A stretch of 64,000 nt of DNA from Neorhizobium alkalisoli (GCF_007829835.1 NZ_VIWP01000017.1:21535-85534); one strand, 5' to 3'. Positions 27,043 to 34,758 are shown, counted from the first letter of the stretch. The notes: generated by a model from the letters alone, not told the origin. A program made the numbers and translations.

Positions 27043-27552
27043 ATGAAGACCGAGCGCGCAGTTCTGGCAGGCGGTTGTTTCTGGGGCATGCAGGATCTGA
27101 TCCGGCGCATGCCGGGTGTTGTCGGCACGAAGGTTGGCTATACTGGCGGTGATGTGGCGAATGCCACCTATCGCAACCATGGAAGTCACGCAGAAGCGAT
27201 CGAGATCATCTTTGATCCAGCGAAAATTGCTTACCGCGATCTCCTGGAATTTTTCTTCCAGATTCACGATCCGAGCACTGTAAACCGTCAGGGCAACGAT
27301 CTCGGCCCGAGCTATCGTTCGGCAATCTACTATACCAGCGAGGACCAGAAACGGTTAGCGGAGGACACCATTGCAGATGTGGATGCCTCGGGTCTCTGGC
27401 CGGGCAAGGTTGTAACCGAGGTGACGGCTGCCGGCGATTTCTGGGACGCCGAGCCCGAACATCAGGATTATCTGGAACGTTATCCCGACGGTTATACCTG
27501 CCATTTCCCCCGACCGAACTGGCGCCTGCCCAAGCGTCAGGCGGTGGCGTAA
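27043..27552 (+). CDS. msrA: peptide methionine sulfoxide reductase A
   Basis: A 169-residue MsrA. The active-site Cys12 is in GGCFWGMQ, and the conserved TKVGYTGGDVANATYRNHGSHAEAIEI and FWDAEPEHQDYL blocks are present. It reduces methionine-S-sulfoxide in proteins, repairing oxidative damage in the cytoplasm. ATG 27043 has AAGGGAG upstream. No clear resolving Cys is visible near the C-terminus, so recycling may need thioredoxin acting directly. It is a single gene within the stress-gene region. Confidence 0.94.
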   Translation: MKTERAVLAGGCFWGMQDLIRRMPGVVGTKVGYTGGDVANATYRNHGSHAEAIEIIFDPAKIAYRDLLEFFFQIHDPSTVNRQGNDLGPSYRSAIYYTSEDQKRLAEDTIADVDASGLWPGKVVTEVTAAGDFWDAEPEHQDYLERYPDGYTCHFPRPNWRLPKRQAVA

Positions 27553-28198
27553 TAACCCGCGCGAGTGACGCGGTCCGTGATCGGCCATCAGTGCGGTGTG
27601 CCGATCGCACCGATGGACATTGTCGGATTCGGCGCCCCGATAAAATTGCATCGTTCAATCGGCGGACTGTTGACCCCTGAACGAGACCACCGCTTGGCAT
27701 GCCCAGCGCTTGCCGGTGATCAGCGTTGCTGAAGGCCAGGGCGTATACGGCGACCGAGACGGGATGACCGCCGTGCTCGTCGCCAGCAAAGGCGAGCATG
27801 TTTTTGCACGGGCCGGCGGTTTCCGATTTTTTCGGTGGTCAGCTGACCACCGATGTAAACCATTGTTCTTATTGGACATTAGAGAAAAGCGCTTTCAACC
27901 CTCGGCGTGATCCAACCGGCCGCGTCGGGCCTGTTCGGCCATCGACCGAGTGACTTCCCGGTCTTGTGGAAATGGTATCGGCAACGCGTAGTCCTGTATC
28001 GTGGCAACCGACAACAAGGGGTTGCTCGCTTCGTTACGTCCCACGCAACCCGACCATGAAAGTCTTCGCCCGAAGCAGGGTCGGTTTCTGCCTCGAGTGA
28101 AGGCGGCATGTCCTGTCAGTACCCGTCGTCCGCAACGATCAAGATATCCCTCAAATCGTGGCAGGTTTCAGATGTTTCATATCAAGCGCGTGGGAAAC
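27553..28198. other. intergenic region, no gene recognised
   Basis: About 650 bp after msrA. Several frames of 60-90 codons occur on both strands but none has a ribosome-binding site, a consistent frame or a recognisable domain. The part near 27680-27860 reads on the minus strand as two short overlapping frames (MVYIGGQLTTEKIG, then MLAFAGDEHGGHPVSVAVYA) that might be a decayed gene; this is not supported enough to call. Confidence 0.4.
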
Positions 28199-28258
28199 GT
28201 CGCGAGGGAGAAGAGTGGGGGAACTCTTGTGGGGGGACGGGGGCAACCCTCGCGACAC
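28199..28258 (-). ncRNA. candidate C-rich stress-induced small RNA
   Basis: The minus-strand sequence folds into a perfect 10-bp outer stem (GTCGCGAGGG at 28199-28208 with CCCTCGCGAC at 28247-28256). Inside it is a 6-bp hairpin (AAGAGT and ACTCTT at 28211-28228) with a C-rich loop and a second C-rich bulge (CCCCCGTCCCCCC). An EcfG-type promoter on the same strand would start transcription at about 28258, at the foot of the stem. C-rich loops exposed by stems are typical of anti-Shine-Dalgarno-type small RNAs in alphaproteobacteria. The 3' end is unclear; no U-run follows directly. Confidence 0.4.
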
Positions 28259-28264
28259 ATGAGT

Positions 28265-28289
28265 AACCCGCGCATCCCTGAAAAGTTCC
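28265..28289 (-). promoter_or_regulatory. EcfG-type promoter facing the C-rich hairpin
   Basis: On the minus strand GGAAC (28289-28285), 16 bases, GGTT (28268-28265). It points away from any good coding frame and straight into the structured element at 28199-28258. Confidence 0.45.
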
Positions 28290-28344
28290 AGACGAAGCGG
28301 CCGAAACAGCATGAGCATGTCCCGGCCGCCTTCCCCTGGAACTT
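28283..28344. repeat. long imperfect inverted repeat
   Basis: AAGTTCCAG (28283-28291) pairs with CTGGAACTT (28336-28344), and inside it CGGCCG (28298-28303) with CGGCCG (28323-28328). The structure abuts the stop of the small gene at 28343-28528 and overlaps the -35 element of the leftward promoter. It may end that gene's transcript or be a small palindromic element. Confidence 0.5.
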
Positions 28345-28528
28345 AATGCGTAAATCTCTTCACCATAGCCTGTTCGCTCTCATCACCGGAAAACTCGGTC
28401 ACAAGAATGGTGGCGAACATCTCGGCTTGCTTGCTGTCGCGTTTGACATTCCGCTGGAAACACACCAAGCGCCAGGCCGTCGCAAGCCGATTGAGCTGCT
28501 CGGTGGTGTAGATAGGGCGCTCACTCAT
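28343..28528 (-). CDS. small hypothetical protein, 61 residues
   Basis: ATG 28528 is preceded by AGGAGGGAAGGA, a strong ribosome-binding site. The protein (MSERPIYTTEQLNRLATAWR onward) is helical and basic in the middle (FQRNVKRDSKQAEMFATILV), ending AMVKRFTH. No membrane segment. I recognise no family. Confidence 0.6.
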   Translation of the reverse strand: MSERPIYTTEQLNRLATAWRLVCFQRNVKRDSKQAEMFATILVTEFSGDESEQAMVKRFTH

Positions 28529-28734
28529 TCCTTCCCTCCTGGGCGTTCCCTTCTGGGCGATCTCTCCTCGGCGGTCTCTCCTGGGTTCCCATCGATCGTA
28601 AGGGCCAGGGGCAAGCGCAGCAACGGCGGGAAGGCGTTCGTACGAAACCGTACAAAACATTGGTCGCAATCCTAGCGGAATTAATATCGCTTGTCGCCTC
28701 GCCCCGGGCAGGACCGGTTTCGCCGAGCCGGGCC

Positions 28735-28760
28735 GGAACAGACAAGCATCTCAAAGTGTT
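28735..28760 (+). promoter_or_regulatory. EcfG-type general-stress promoter
   Basis: GGAAC (28735-28739), 17 bases, TGTT (28757-28760), 33 bases before the DUF3597 gene. Confidence 0.55.
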
Positions 28761-28793
28761 GGTACCCGGTGTTATCAAACGAGGAACCAGACC

Positions 28794-29243
28794 ATGAGCA
28801 TTTTCAGCAAAATCAAAGACGCAATCTTCGGCGGTGAGGCGCATGCCGCGCCGGCCTCTCCCTCAGCGACTGAACCATCACCCGCTCCGGCCTCCATGCC
28901 GGAACCGGCTGCCACAACAGCTCCGCCGGTTGGAGGCACCGACCGGGCCGCGTCATCGGCAGCCGGCACACCGACAACGACTTCGCCGGTTGATGTGGCG
29001 TCAAGCCTGGACGCCGCGGTCAAGCGTAGTGGGCAGAAACTGGACTGGAAACACTCGATTGTCGACCTGATGAAGGCCTTGGGCATGGATGCGAGCCTGG
29101 CGGAGCGGAAGGAACTCGCCGAGGAACTCGGCTATACCGGCGACAAGGATGGTTCCGCTGCCATGAACACATGGCTGCACAGGGCGCTGTTGAAAAAGCT
29201 CTCCGAAAATGGCGGCAAAGTCCCGGCTGAACTTCTGGATTGA
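28794..29243 (+). CDS. DUF3597 domain protein
   Basis: A 149-residue protein with the DUF3597 pattern. The N-terminal signature is MSIFSKIKDAIFGG, then a Pro/Ala/Ser/Thr-rich linker (about residues 17-65), then the folded domain with LDWKHSIVDLMKALGMDASLAERKELAEELGY and NTWLHRALLKKL. The function is unknown; the domain resembles a small helical LysM-independent stress protein of many proteobacteria. Placement behind an EcfG-type promoter suggests a general-stress gene. A terminator follows at once. Confidence 0.85.
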   Translation: MSIFSKIKDAIFGGEAHAAPASPSATEPSPAPASMPEPAATTAPPVGGTDRAASSAAGTPTTTSPVDVASSLDAAVKRSGQKLDWKHSIVDLMKALGMDASLAERKELAEELGYTGDKDGSAAMNTWLHRALLKKLSENGGKVPAELLD

Positions 29244-29263
29244 TGCTGTCGACGTCATTGCGA

Positions 29264-29291
29264 AAAGGGCGGCGCAACGGCCGCCTTTTTT
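29264..29291 (+). terminator. rho-independent terminator after the DUF3597 gene
   Basis: GC-rich hairpin (GGGCGGC paired with GCCGCC around a short loop) flanked by AAAA before and TTTTTT after, 20 bp after the stop. The symmetric flanks make it possibly bidirectional. Confidence 0.8.
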
Positions 29292-29344
29292 GTGTCCGAC
29301 ACAAAAAATTCTGGAAGATCAAGCCGTTACCGAGGCTCACGAAC

Positions 29345-29880
29345 ATGCCGTGGTCATACGTCTATCAGAAGGTCTCCACGACGAAATTTATCGCTGCTGC
29401 AGTTTCGCTGGTTCATCTCACAGGCGTCGCTATTTCTCAACAGCCCATATCGACTGCGCCGCAGGGTTCCGTAACCGGCGCAGACGCGACGATCGTCGGG
29501 CCGGGTATTTCCATGGGCAAAGCGGCGACGACGCCTCTCAAAGATGTGGAGATCAAGGATACCGACCTCGTCGCTTCGAGACTCGTCTAGGTCAATATCG
29601 ACAATACGCAGAACGACGATATCGCTCAGATTTCCGATATCGCCGTCGGTAACGGAAAGTCTGTCTTCGGCGACACTGTAAGCGTTGGCCGCTCTCTCGG
29701 CGTTGGCACAAGCTATGGCGTCATTGCCCGGCTTTACTCCAATTGGCCGATGATAATGGCAACTCGAAAGCCTATGTCGATACCACCAAGGATGACCTCT
29801 CGAGGGCTCCGAGGTTCGACCACGATCAGCTGAAGAAGGAAAATCGCTCCCCTGCGCGTCCACAGATGCGCTGGCGCTAG
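29345..29880 (+). pseudogene. PRC-barrel domain protein, broken by a stop and a frameshift
   Basis: From ATG 29345 the frame encodes a signal-like N-terminus (KFIAAAVSLVHLTGVAISQQ) and then DTDLVASRLV before a TAG at 29588-29590. The same frame continues with VNIDNTQNDDIAQISDIAVG and SVGRSLGVGTSYGVIA, which is the PRC-barrel beta fold. Near 29740 the frame changes, and the expected C-terminus follows as DDNGNSKAYVDTTKDDLSRA up to the TAG at 29880. Rhizobial PRC-barrel proteins normally read straight through both points. Two lesions make decay more likely than a single sequencing error. Confidence 0.75.
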
Positions 29881-30124
29881 TGGATGGGTTCCCGGATGGG
29901 CAGCATGAGACGTCGCGCCGACTTTTGGGCGATTAGGCAGCCCGGTCGAGTTTGGGCCGGTTTGCAACGCTCGTGAAGTGGGGGCGCGCAAGGAAGATCT
30001 GCAATCTGGATGGGCTGATTCGTGCAAAGATTGGGCGCGTCTTTCGGCCGGTAAAATCAAATCCGCGACCACAGGGTTCGAGACCGAGTGATAGAATCCG
30101 ACATCCACTGTCTCCAGCAAGTGA

Positions 30125-30907
30125 TCAGTCGACCATGGACGGAACCTCGATATCGATCATGACCGGAGCATGATCACTCGTATGGCCCCAACTGCGCGGC
30201 TTTCGCCGCACGGTGGCAGATCGCAACCAGGGAGAGACAGTAGGAGAAACCAGCAAATGGTCGATGCGAAGACCAGCATCGCGCTCGAACGAACTCCTCC
30301 AGTATTTCCAGAATGTGTAGATGCGCTCGTCGGGATGCAGATGACGCACGGCGTCCGTCCATCCTTGCGCAACAAGCTCGGCATAGGCTGTCCGGACCTC
30401 CGGCCGGAACAAAGCGTCGCCCTGCCATCGTTCGGGTTTGTAGACGTCCGTCTCGGTCGGGATCACGTTATAGTCCCCTGCGAGGACGACCGGGATGTCC
30501 AGCGCGAGCAGTTCAGCTGAATAGTTCTGAAGGCGATGAAACCAGGAAAGTTTGCTGTCGAATTTCGGGCCGGGTGCGGGATTGCCGTTTGGGAGATAAA
30601 GGCAGCCGACAAGTATTCCGTCGGCAACCGCTTCGATATATCGGGAATCGCTGTCGTCCGGGTTTCCCGGCAAGCCTGTCCGTGTCAGGATTGGCTCCAT
30701 CCCGCGGGTCAGGAGCGCGACGCCGTTCCAGGATTTCTGCCCCTGCCAGACGCAGCCATAACCCGCGCGTTCGATCTCCTTTTTCGGAAAAGCCTCTGTC
30801 TTCAGTTCCTGCAGGCAAACGACATCCGGTCTGTCGTCCTTCAGCCACCGCAGAAGAATGTCGAGCCGGCCTCGAACGCCGTTGACGTTATACGTGGCAA
30901 TTTTCAT
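30125..30907 (-). CDS. xthA: exodeoxyribonuclease III (AP endonuclease)
   Basis: A 260-residue ExoIII/XthA. Motifs include MKIATYNVNGVRGRL, the metal-binding Glu in CLQELKTE, the LAGDYNVIPTETDVY block and the terminal DHAPVMIDI with catalytic Asp-His. It cleaves DNA 5' of abasic sites and trims 3' ends. It lies 13 bp after the PPC-domain gene, probably one operon under the EcfG-type promoter at 31407-31431. Together with ligD and the ku genes it suggests stress-inducible repair. A truncated paralogue lies at 63565-63858. Confidence 0.94.
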   Translation of the reverse strand: MKIATYNVNGVRGRLDILLRWLKDDRPDVVCLQELKTEAFPKKEIERAGYGCVWQGQKSWNGVALLTRGMEPILTRTGLPGNPDDSDSRYIEAVADGILVGCLYLPNGNPAPGPKFDSKLSWFHRLQNYSAELLALDIPVVLAGDYNVIPTETDVYKPERWQGDALFRPEVRTAYAELVAQGWTDAVRHLHPDERIYTFWKYWRSSFERDAGLRIDHLLVSPTVSPWLRSATVRRKPRSWGHTSDHAPVMIDIEVPSMVD

Positions 30908-30920
30908 CCAGGCAGCCGTA

Positions 30921-31364
30921 TCAAAGATCGATCAGGGCGATGCCAAGATCGTCGCGCTTGCGGCGGCGGAAACCGACCGCGCTTTCACGAATGATAACTT
31001 CCAGCGTCGGATGAACAGTGCCTTTCATGAAGTGCCCACCCCTGGTCGAACCATCCTCAAGCCCAAGGACGACATGCATATGAAGGCTGGCCTTCCCATC
31101 ATCTCCCGTCGCCACGTCGCCGATCGCGCTCAGCACCTCGGTCTGCCGGTCGACCGGTATCTCCTTGTATTTTTTCGTCGCGAAATCGAAGAAACCCAGC
31201 GTCGCTGTACTGAAGGCGCCGATCGCTGTCAGCGACGCACCGCTGATCTGCTTTTCTTCCGCAAACCGCGAAATCGCATCGAAAGCGTCTTCGCCTTCGT
31301 CGAGAACCAAGATCCAGTTTCGCTCGCTCCAGGGGTTGGTGTCGCCAAGATCCTTGCTCTTCAT
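30921..31364 (-). CDS. PPC/DUF296 domain DNA-binding protein
   Basis: A 147-residue PPC (plants and prokaryotes conserved) domain protein. The trimer metal-site histidines appear in LHMHVVLG and GGHFMKGTVHPTLEVII. Plant relatives join this domain to AT-hooks; bacterial ones are trimers of unclear role, sometimes annotated as DNA-binding. ATG 31364 starts the conserved part; a longer frame is not supported. It heads a likely two-gene operon with xthA and has an EcfG-type promoter 43 bases upstream. Confidence 0.85.
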   Translation of the reverse strand: MKSKDLGDTNPWSERNWILVLDEGEDAFDAISRFAEEKQISGASLTAIGAFSTATLGFFDFATKKYKEIPVDRQTEVLSAIGDVATGDDGKASLHMHVVLGLEDGSTRGGHFMKGTVHPTLEVIIRESAVGFRRRKRDDLGIALIDL

Positions 31365-31406
31365 ATTTGTCTCCGCGCGTTTTCCGGCTTTGCCGCACGG
31401 CTCAAC

Positions 31407-31431
31407 AACTCCGGGCAGATCATCAGGTTCC
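31407..31431 (-). promoter_or_regulatory. EcfG-type promoter of the PPC-xthA operon
   Basis: On the minus strand GGAAC (31431-31427), 16 bases, AGTT (31410-31407). Seventeen bp separate it from the opposite-facing site at 31448-31472. Confidence 0.5.
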
Positions 31432-31447
31432 GGACGGCCAGAGTGCG

Positions 31448-31472
31448 GAACGATGCCAGTTCTTTCTCGTTC
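31448..31472 (+). promoter_or_regulatory. EcfG-type promoter, exact consensus
   Basis: GGAAC (31448-31452), 16 bases, CGTT (31469-31472): an exact match, 28 bases before the PNPOx-like gene. Confidence 0.7.
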
Positions 31473-31500
31473 ACTCGGCGCAAACCCGAGGAGTTTAAAA

Positions 31501-31983
31501 ATGGCAGACAGCGAAGACGATATCACCAAGGTGTGGGAACTGGTCGACAAGATCGGATTTTGCATGTTGACCACACAGTCAGGCGACGACCTGCGGGCAA
31601 GACCGATGTCGGCTTATGCAGAACGCATAGAAAATGCGGTCTATTTTCTGACCGATGTCGCAAGCCACAAGGACGAGGAGATTGCCAGGCGACCGGAAGT
31701 CTGCCTGGCATTCGCAGATTCCAGGGGCCAGAAATATGTCTCGCTTTCGGGCACGGCGGAGATCCTCAATGATCGCGAGAAGATCAAAGAGTTATGGGCA
31801 ACGCCAGCCAAGGCGTGGTGGGACAGTGCCGACGACCCCTCCATCCGTGTCTTGAAGATCACGCCTTCGTTTGCAGAATACTGGGACAGTCCCGGTACGG
31901 TGATCAGCTATATCAAGATGGCGGCAGCCGCAGTGAGCAGCTCGCGCCCGGATATGGGCGACAGTGCCAAGGTGCAGATGTAA
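31501..31983 (+). CDS. pyridoxamine-phosphate-oxidase-fold stress protein
   Basis: A 160-residue split-barrel flavin-binding-type protein of the general stress protein 26 group. Typical runs are WELVDKIGFCMLTTQSGDDL, RARPMSA, VYFLTDVASHKDEEIARRPEVCLAFAD and YVSLSGTAEI. Relatives bind FMN or F420, but a true PNPOx role is unlikely. ATG 31501 has GAGGAG upstream. It is divergent from the PPC-xthA operon, each side with its own EcfG-type promoter. Confidence 0.88.
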   Translation: MADSEDDITKVWELVDKIGFCMLTTQSGDDLRARPMSAYAERIENAVYFLTDVASHKDEEIARRPEVCLAFADSRGQKYVSLSGTAEILNDREKIKELWATPAKAWWDSADDPSIRVLKITPSFAEYWDSPGTVISYIKMAAAAVSSSRPDMGDSAKVQM

Positions 31984-32214
31984 ACGGTCACGCTCCTTAT
32001 CGACGTTCGGGAATACGTGATGGCGGCGGCCTTGCTTCGCCGCCATTTGCTGGGTGAGAGGCTGACCTTCTCGGCAAGGACCGCGACGATAAGGACAGGA
32101 GTCTGCAATCGGGTGCATAACGCAGGCTGTCCAAAAGAAGCAATCAAAGCCCTGCGCAAACACGCTTTTCCCGAAATAAAACTGGGTTCGTTTGACGCAT
32201 GCGTGATACCTGGA

Positions 32215-32239
32215 GGAACTTCGACGACGATCACCGGTT
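32215..32239 (+). promoter_or_regulatory. EcfG-type general-stress promoter
   Basis: GGAAC (32215-32219), 16 bases, GGTT (32236-32239), 25 bases before ATG 32265. Confidence 0.55.
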
Positions 32240-32264
32240 AATCCTCCTGACATGGAGGACCAAA

Positions 32265-32432
32265 ATGACCGACAACAATCCAATCGGGGTTAGCCCGCAA
32301 CGTGACCGCCCGAGCGAGAAACGCAAAAGAGCTCAGATGGGCAAGGGATTTGTGATTGCCCTTGCCTGTTTTGCGATCATCATGTTTGCGATTTATTTCG
32401 CAATTGCGGGTTTCGGGATCGCGAAGGCCTGA
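32265..32432 (+). CDS. small single-span membrane protein, 55 residues
   Basis: ATG 32265 follows GGAGGACCAAA. The protein has a polar, charged N-terminus (PQRDRPSEKRKRAQMGKG) and one C-terminal membrane helix (FVIALACFAIIMFAIYFAIA). No family recognised. The EcfG-type promoter upstream suggests stress induction. Confidence 0.7.
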   Translation: MTDNNPIGVSPQRDRPSEKRKRAQMGKGFVIALACFAIIMFAIYFAIAGFGIAKA

Positions 32433-32651
32433 CGCGAAAAGACCTTTACTCAAAGCCAGATAAGCGGATCTGCCGACAGCCCGACATTGGTGGACATCTG
32501 ATCATGGTATATGCGGCATCTATCATGTTTCGCAGCGTCGCTGACGTCTGCGGCGCAGATCACTCCGGTTTGTCACGACAGATGCGCTTGGGTGAACTGT
32601 TCGGTTGCGAGGAGCCACGCATCACAACAGAACCCCCGCCGTGATTTTTAT

Positions 32652-32676
32652 CGAACTTTTTCTCTTCAGCTTTGTT
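32652..32676 (+). promoter_or_regulatory. imperfect EcfG-type promoter
   Basis: CGAAC (32652-32656), 16 bases, TGTT (32673-32676), 35 bases before ATG 32712. One mismatch in the -35 element. Confidence 0.35.
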
Positions 32677-32711
32677 TGCTTTTCTGTAGGGAGAAAAAGG
32701 AAACATCCAAA

Positions 32712-33047
32712 ATGAAGAAATTACTCGCGGTCGGCCTGCTGACGATCGGCATGGCAACAAGCGCTCTCGCCCAGACCGGTGGTTCCGCCGGCGGAAATAG
32801 CTCCGGCGATTCCGGGTCGTCGAGCGGAAGTTCCTCTGCCGGTAACGGAACGTCGAATACTGGCGGCGCTTCTTCCGGCAATTCGGGCAATGCCAATGGC
32901 GGCTCCTCCAATGCAACCGGCTCCAGCAACAAGTCCGATCCGGCTTGCTCGACGGGCAATGGATCGGCGGCCTCACCAACCGCCGGCACGACGACGAATG
33001 GCGCCGATGCCAGCGCCGGCAAATCGGGCAGCGCCAGCGGCTGCTGA
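32712..33047 (+). CDS. secreted Gly/Ser/Asn-rich low-complexity protein
   Basis: A 111-residue protein with a Sec signal peptide (MKKLLAVGLLTIGMATSALA, then QTGG). The mature part is almost entirely Gly, Ser, Asn, Thr and Ala, with two cysteines (DPACST and SASGC) that could form one disulfide. It should be exported and unstructured. I recognise no function; an envelope or matrix role is only a guess. A hairpin terminator follows. Confidence 0.75.
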   Translation: MKKLLAVGLLTIGMATSALAQTGGSAGGNSSGDSGSSSGSSSAGNGTSNTGGASSGNSGNANGGSSNATGSSNKSDPACSTGNGSAASPTAGTTTNGADASAGKSGSASGC

Positions 33048-33064
33048 CCTTTCTGCTTGACCGG

Positions 33065-33100
33065 AATGCCCTCCGCTCGACAGTGGAGGGCATTTCGATT
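33065..33100 (+). terminator. terminator after the Gly/Ser-rich protein gene
   Basis: A perfect 10-bp stem (AATGCCCTCC and GGAGGGCATT) with a 10-base loop, followed by TTCGATTT, 17 bp after the stop. Confidence 0.7.
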
Positions 33101-33306
33101 TCCACCGGCGTTCGAGGTGTCGTCTGTTGTCGCAATGACGGAGCCAACATCCGGAAGGTTCATGGGATGACCGAACGCGGTCATTTCGCCTCGAGAGATG
33201 ACAGATCGCAGCGAGTGTGGGATCGAGTGACCTAAGACGGTAGCCAACGTCATCCGGCACCGCGATGCCCTATTTGACCTTTGTCATTTTTAGCTGTCAC
33301 GCCCCC

Positions 33307-33331
33307 GGAACTCAAAAGCGTTCCGAGAGTT
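33307..33331 (+). promoter_or_regulatory. EcfG-type general-stress promoter
   Basis: GGAAC (33307-33311), 16 bases, AGTT (33328-33331), 28 bases before ATG 33360. Confidence 0.5.
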
Positions 33332-33359
33332 TAAGCCCCGCAAGATCGATGGGGTATTG

Positions 33360-33548
33360 ATGACAGACGAAACGTTGCAACATGCGGACAGCAGCCGCCT
33401 CTTTCCTCACAATCCAATTTATTTCAATGAAGGCCATTTAAGCGCCCTGAAAGGCCGGCGGAAAGCGTCCGAAAACCCCTATAAATTCGGTGACAATGCG
33501 TTCGCGCACGAGGCCTGGAATGCCGGCTTCAGGTCGGTGGCCCGATGA
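33360..33548 (+). CDS. ribosome-modulation-factor-like small protein
   Basis: A 62-residue protein. The segment FNEGHLSALKGRRKASENPY, followed about 12 residues later by HEAWNAGF, matches the pattern of Rmf/CrpP proteins (EG-x-A-x2-G, then NPY or CPY, then W-x2-GW). In E. coli Rmf dimerises and hibernates ribosomes in stationary phase. Key differences are a longer N-terminus and GF instead of GW, so the assignment is tentative. The stop overlaps the start of the next small gene (ATGA). An EcfG-type promoter precedes it. Confidence 0.6.
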   Translation: MTDETLQHADSSRLFPHNPIYFNEGHLSALKGRRKASENPYKFGDNAFAHEAWNAGFRSVAR

Positions 33549-33724
33549 AATACGAAAAAGCCGCCGATCAGCACGGGCTTCGGGAAGTCGTCCGCGTCAC
33601 AGATTTCGCACTGAAGAACAAGCTGAAGAGCGACGAACAGCTGCGATTGATCACGCTGCTCGGGTCATTTGCGACACGGCAGGAGTTGCTGATGAATGCC
33701 CGGCTGGGCTCCAAAATCAGGTAA
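33545..33724 (+). CDS. small hypothetical protein, 59 residues, overlapping the Rmf-like gene
   Basis: ATG 33545 overlaps the preceding stop by four bases, implying translational coupling. The protein (MKYEKAADQHGLREVVRVTD, then FALKNKLKSDEQLRLITLLG) is helical and basic and ends at TAA 33724. Its leucine-rich centre may form a short amphipathic helix. No family recognised; coupling suggests it works with the Rmf-like protein. Confidence 0.55.
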   Translation: MKYEKAADQHGLREVVRVTDFALKNKLKSDEQLRLITLLGSFATRQELLMNARLGSKIR

Positions 33725-33869
33725 AAGATCAATTCTTGGATTGATGCAGGCATACCGTGATCGTTTGCGTTGGTTTTCATATCGCAACGGGGCGGCCTGG
33801 CTGACGACCTACCATCGCTATCACTGTTGCCTGAGCCCTCGCATCTCTCGATCACGAGTGTTGCAGGCT

Positions 33870-33894
33870 GGAACCTCGAGCTGTTTCAAGTGTT
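33870..33894 (+). promoter_or_regulatory. EcfG-type promoter of the BA14K gene
   Basis: GGAAC (33870-33874), 16 bases, TGTT (33891-33894), 27 bases before ATG 33922. Confidence 0.6.
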
Positions 33895-33921
33895 TATGGC
33901 TTATTACAAAAGGAGAATTTT

Positions 33922-34359
33922 ATGATCCGGCTTACAAAAGCGCTTTGCGCGCTTTCGATCTCTGCTGTTGTGGCGTTGACATCCTTCACTGGCGCATCGG
34001 CAATGCCGATTTCCAGCATATCGACACCCCACGTGTCCAATGTCGAACAGGTGCAGTTTCGCAACGACCGTCGTGAGCGACGTCACTGGAATGGCAACCA
34101 TCGTAACTGGAGACGTCACGACGGACGTCATGGACGTTATTATAACGGCCGCCATCATCACGGCTCGCGCGCAGGCGCCGTCCTCGGCGGGCTGGCTGCC
34201 GGCGCGATCATCGGCGGGGCTCTTGCCAGCCAGCCGCGTGCATCCGGTGGCTCGCATGTCAGCTGGTGTTCGTCGCATTATCGGACCTATCGCGCTTCCG
34301 ACAACACATACGTGCCGCGCGCCGGCGTGCGGGCGCAGTGCAACTCGCCCTATAATTAA
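33922..34359 (+). CDS. BA14K-family secreted protein
   Basis: A 145-residue protein with a Sec signal peptide (ALSISAVVALTSFTGASA), a His/Arg/Asn-rich central stretch, a Gly/Ala-rich hydrophobic segment (GAVLGGLAAGAIIGGALA) and a C-terminal BA14K motif (VSWCSSHYRTYRASDNTYVP, then RAQCNSPY). The family is named after a 14-kDa Brucella immunoreactive protein with lectin-like properties and is found in rhizobial envelopes. AAAGGAG precedes the start. A second BA14K-like gene is at 39951-40259; both have EcfG-type promoters. Confidence 0.88.
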   Translation: MIRLTKALCALSISAVVALTSFTGASAMPISSISTPHVSNVEQVQFRNDRRERRHWNGNHRNWRRHDGRHGRYYNGRHHHGSRAGAVLGGLAAGAIIGGALASQPRASGGSHVSWCSSHYRTYRASDNTYVPRAGVRAQCNSPYN

Positions 34360-34412
34360 GGTGTGATACACCTTAGGTCGCAGGGGCGTGTTTCTGGCAT
34401 CAGATGAGTAAG

Positions 34413-34449
34413 ACGGGGTCGGCGGTGAAAATCGCCCGACCCCGTTTGG
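34413..34449 (+). terminator. hairpin after the BA14K gene
   Basis: A perfect 10-bp stem (ACGGGGTCGG at 34413-34422 and CCGACCCCGT at 34436-34445) followed by TTGGTT. The T-run is weak. Confidence 0.5.
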
Positions 34450-34758
34450 TTGCCTGGAGAGATCGCTGCCCGAGCTTTGTCCACGATAGAAAAAGCATGA
34501 GGACGTTGGCACATGCGAAAAGCGATCCATCGCTGAATGAAACAGATGCCAGGCATGCGCGTCCATGAGAGCCCGTGCTGACCAATCCTTGTTCCTGGTT
34601 CGTCGTGGTCGCTTCTTGGGTGACGTAGGTGGTCTGCGGCCTTGGCCAGGAACCGAGATCGTCAAGCGAGAGATCGGCACGAAAACCGGTCTATTTTATT
34701 CCCTTTGCAACCAGTTCGCTCTCCAGACATTAAGTGGTCCAGACAGGAGAGAGCGACC

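Noticed and set aside
27655..27879. Possible gene in the msrA downstream gap
   Set aside because: Two overlapping short frames look weakly protein-like, but there is no ribosome-binding site or known family.
31038..31100. Regulatory RNA or riboswitch in the PPC-xthA area
   Set aside because: The sequence is inside the PPC gene and shows no conserved riboswitch core.
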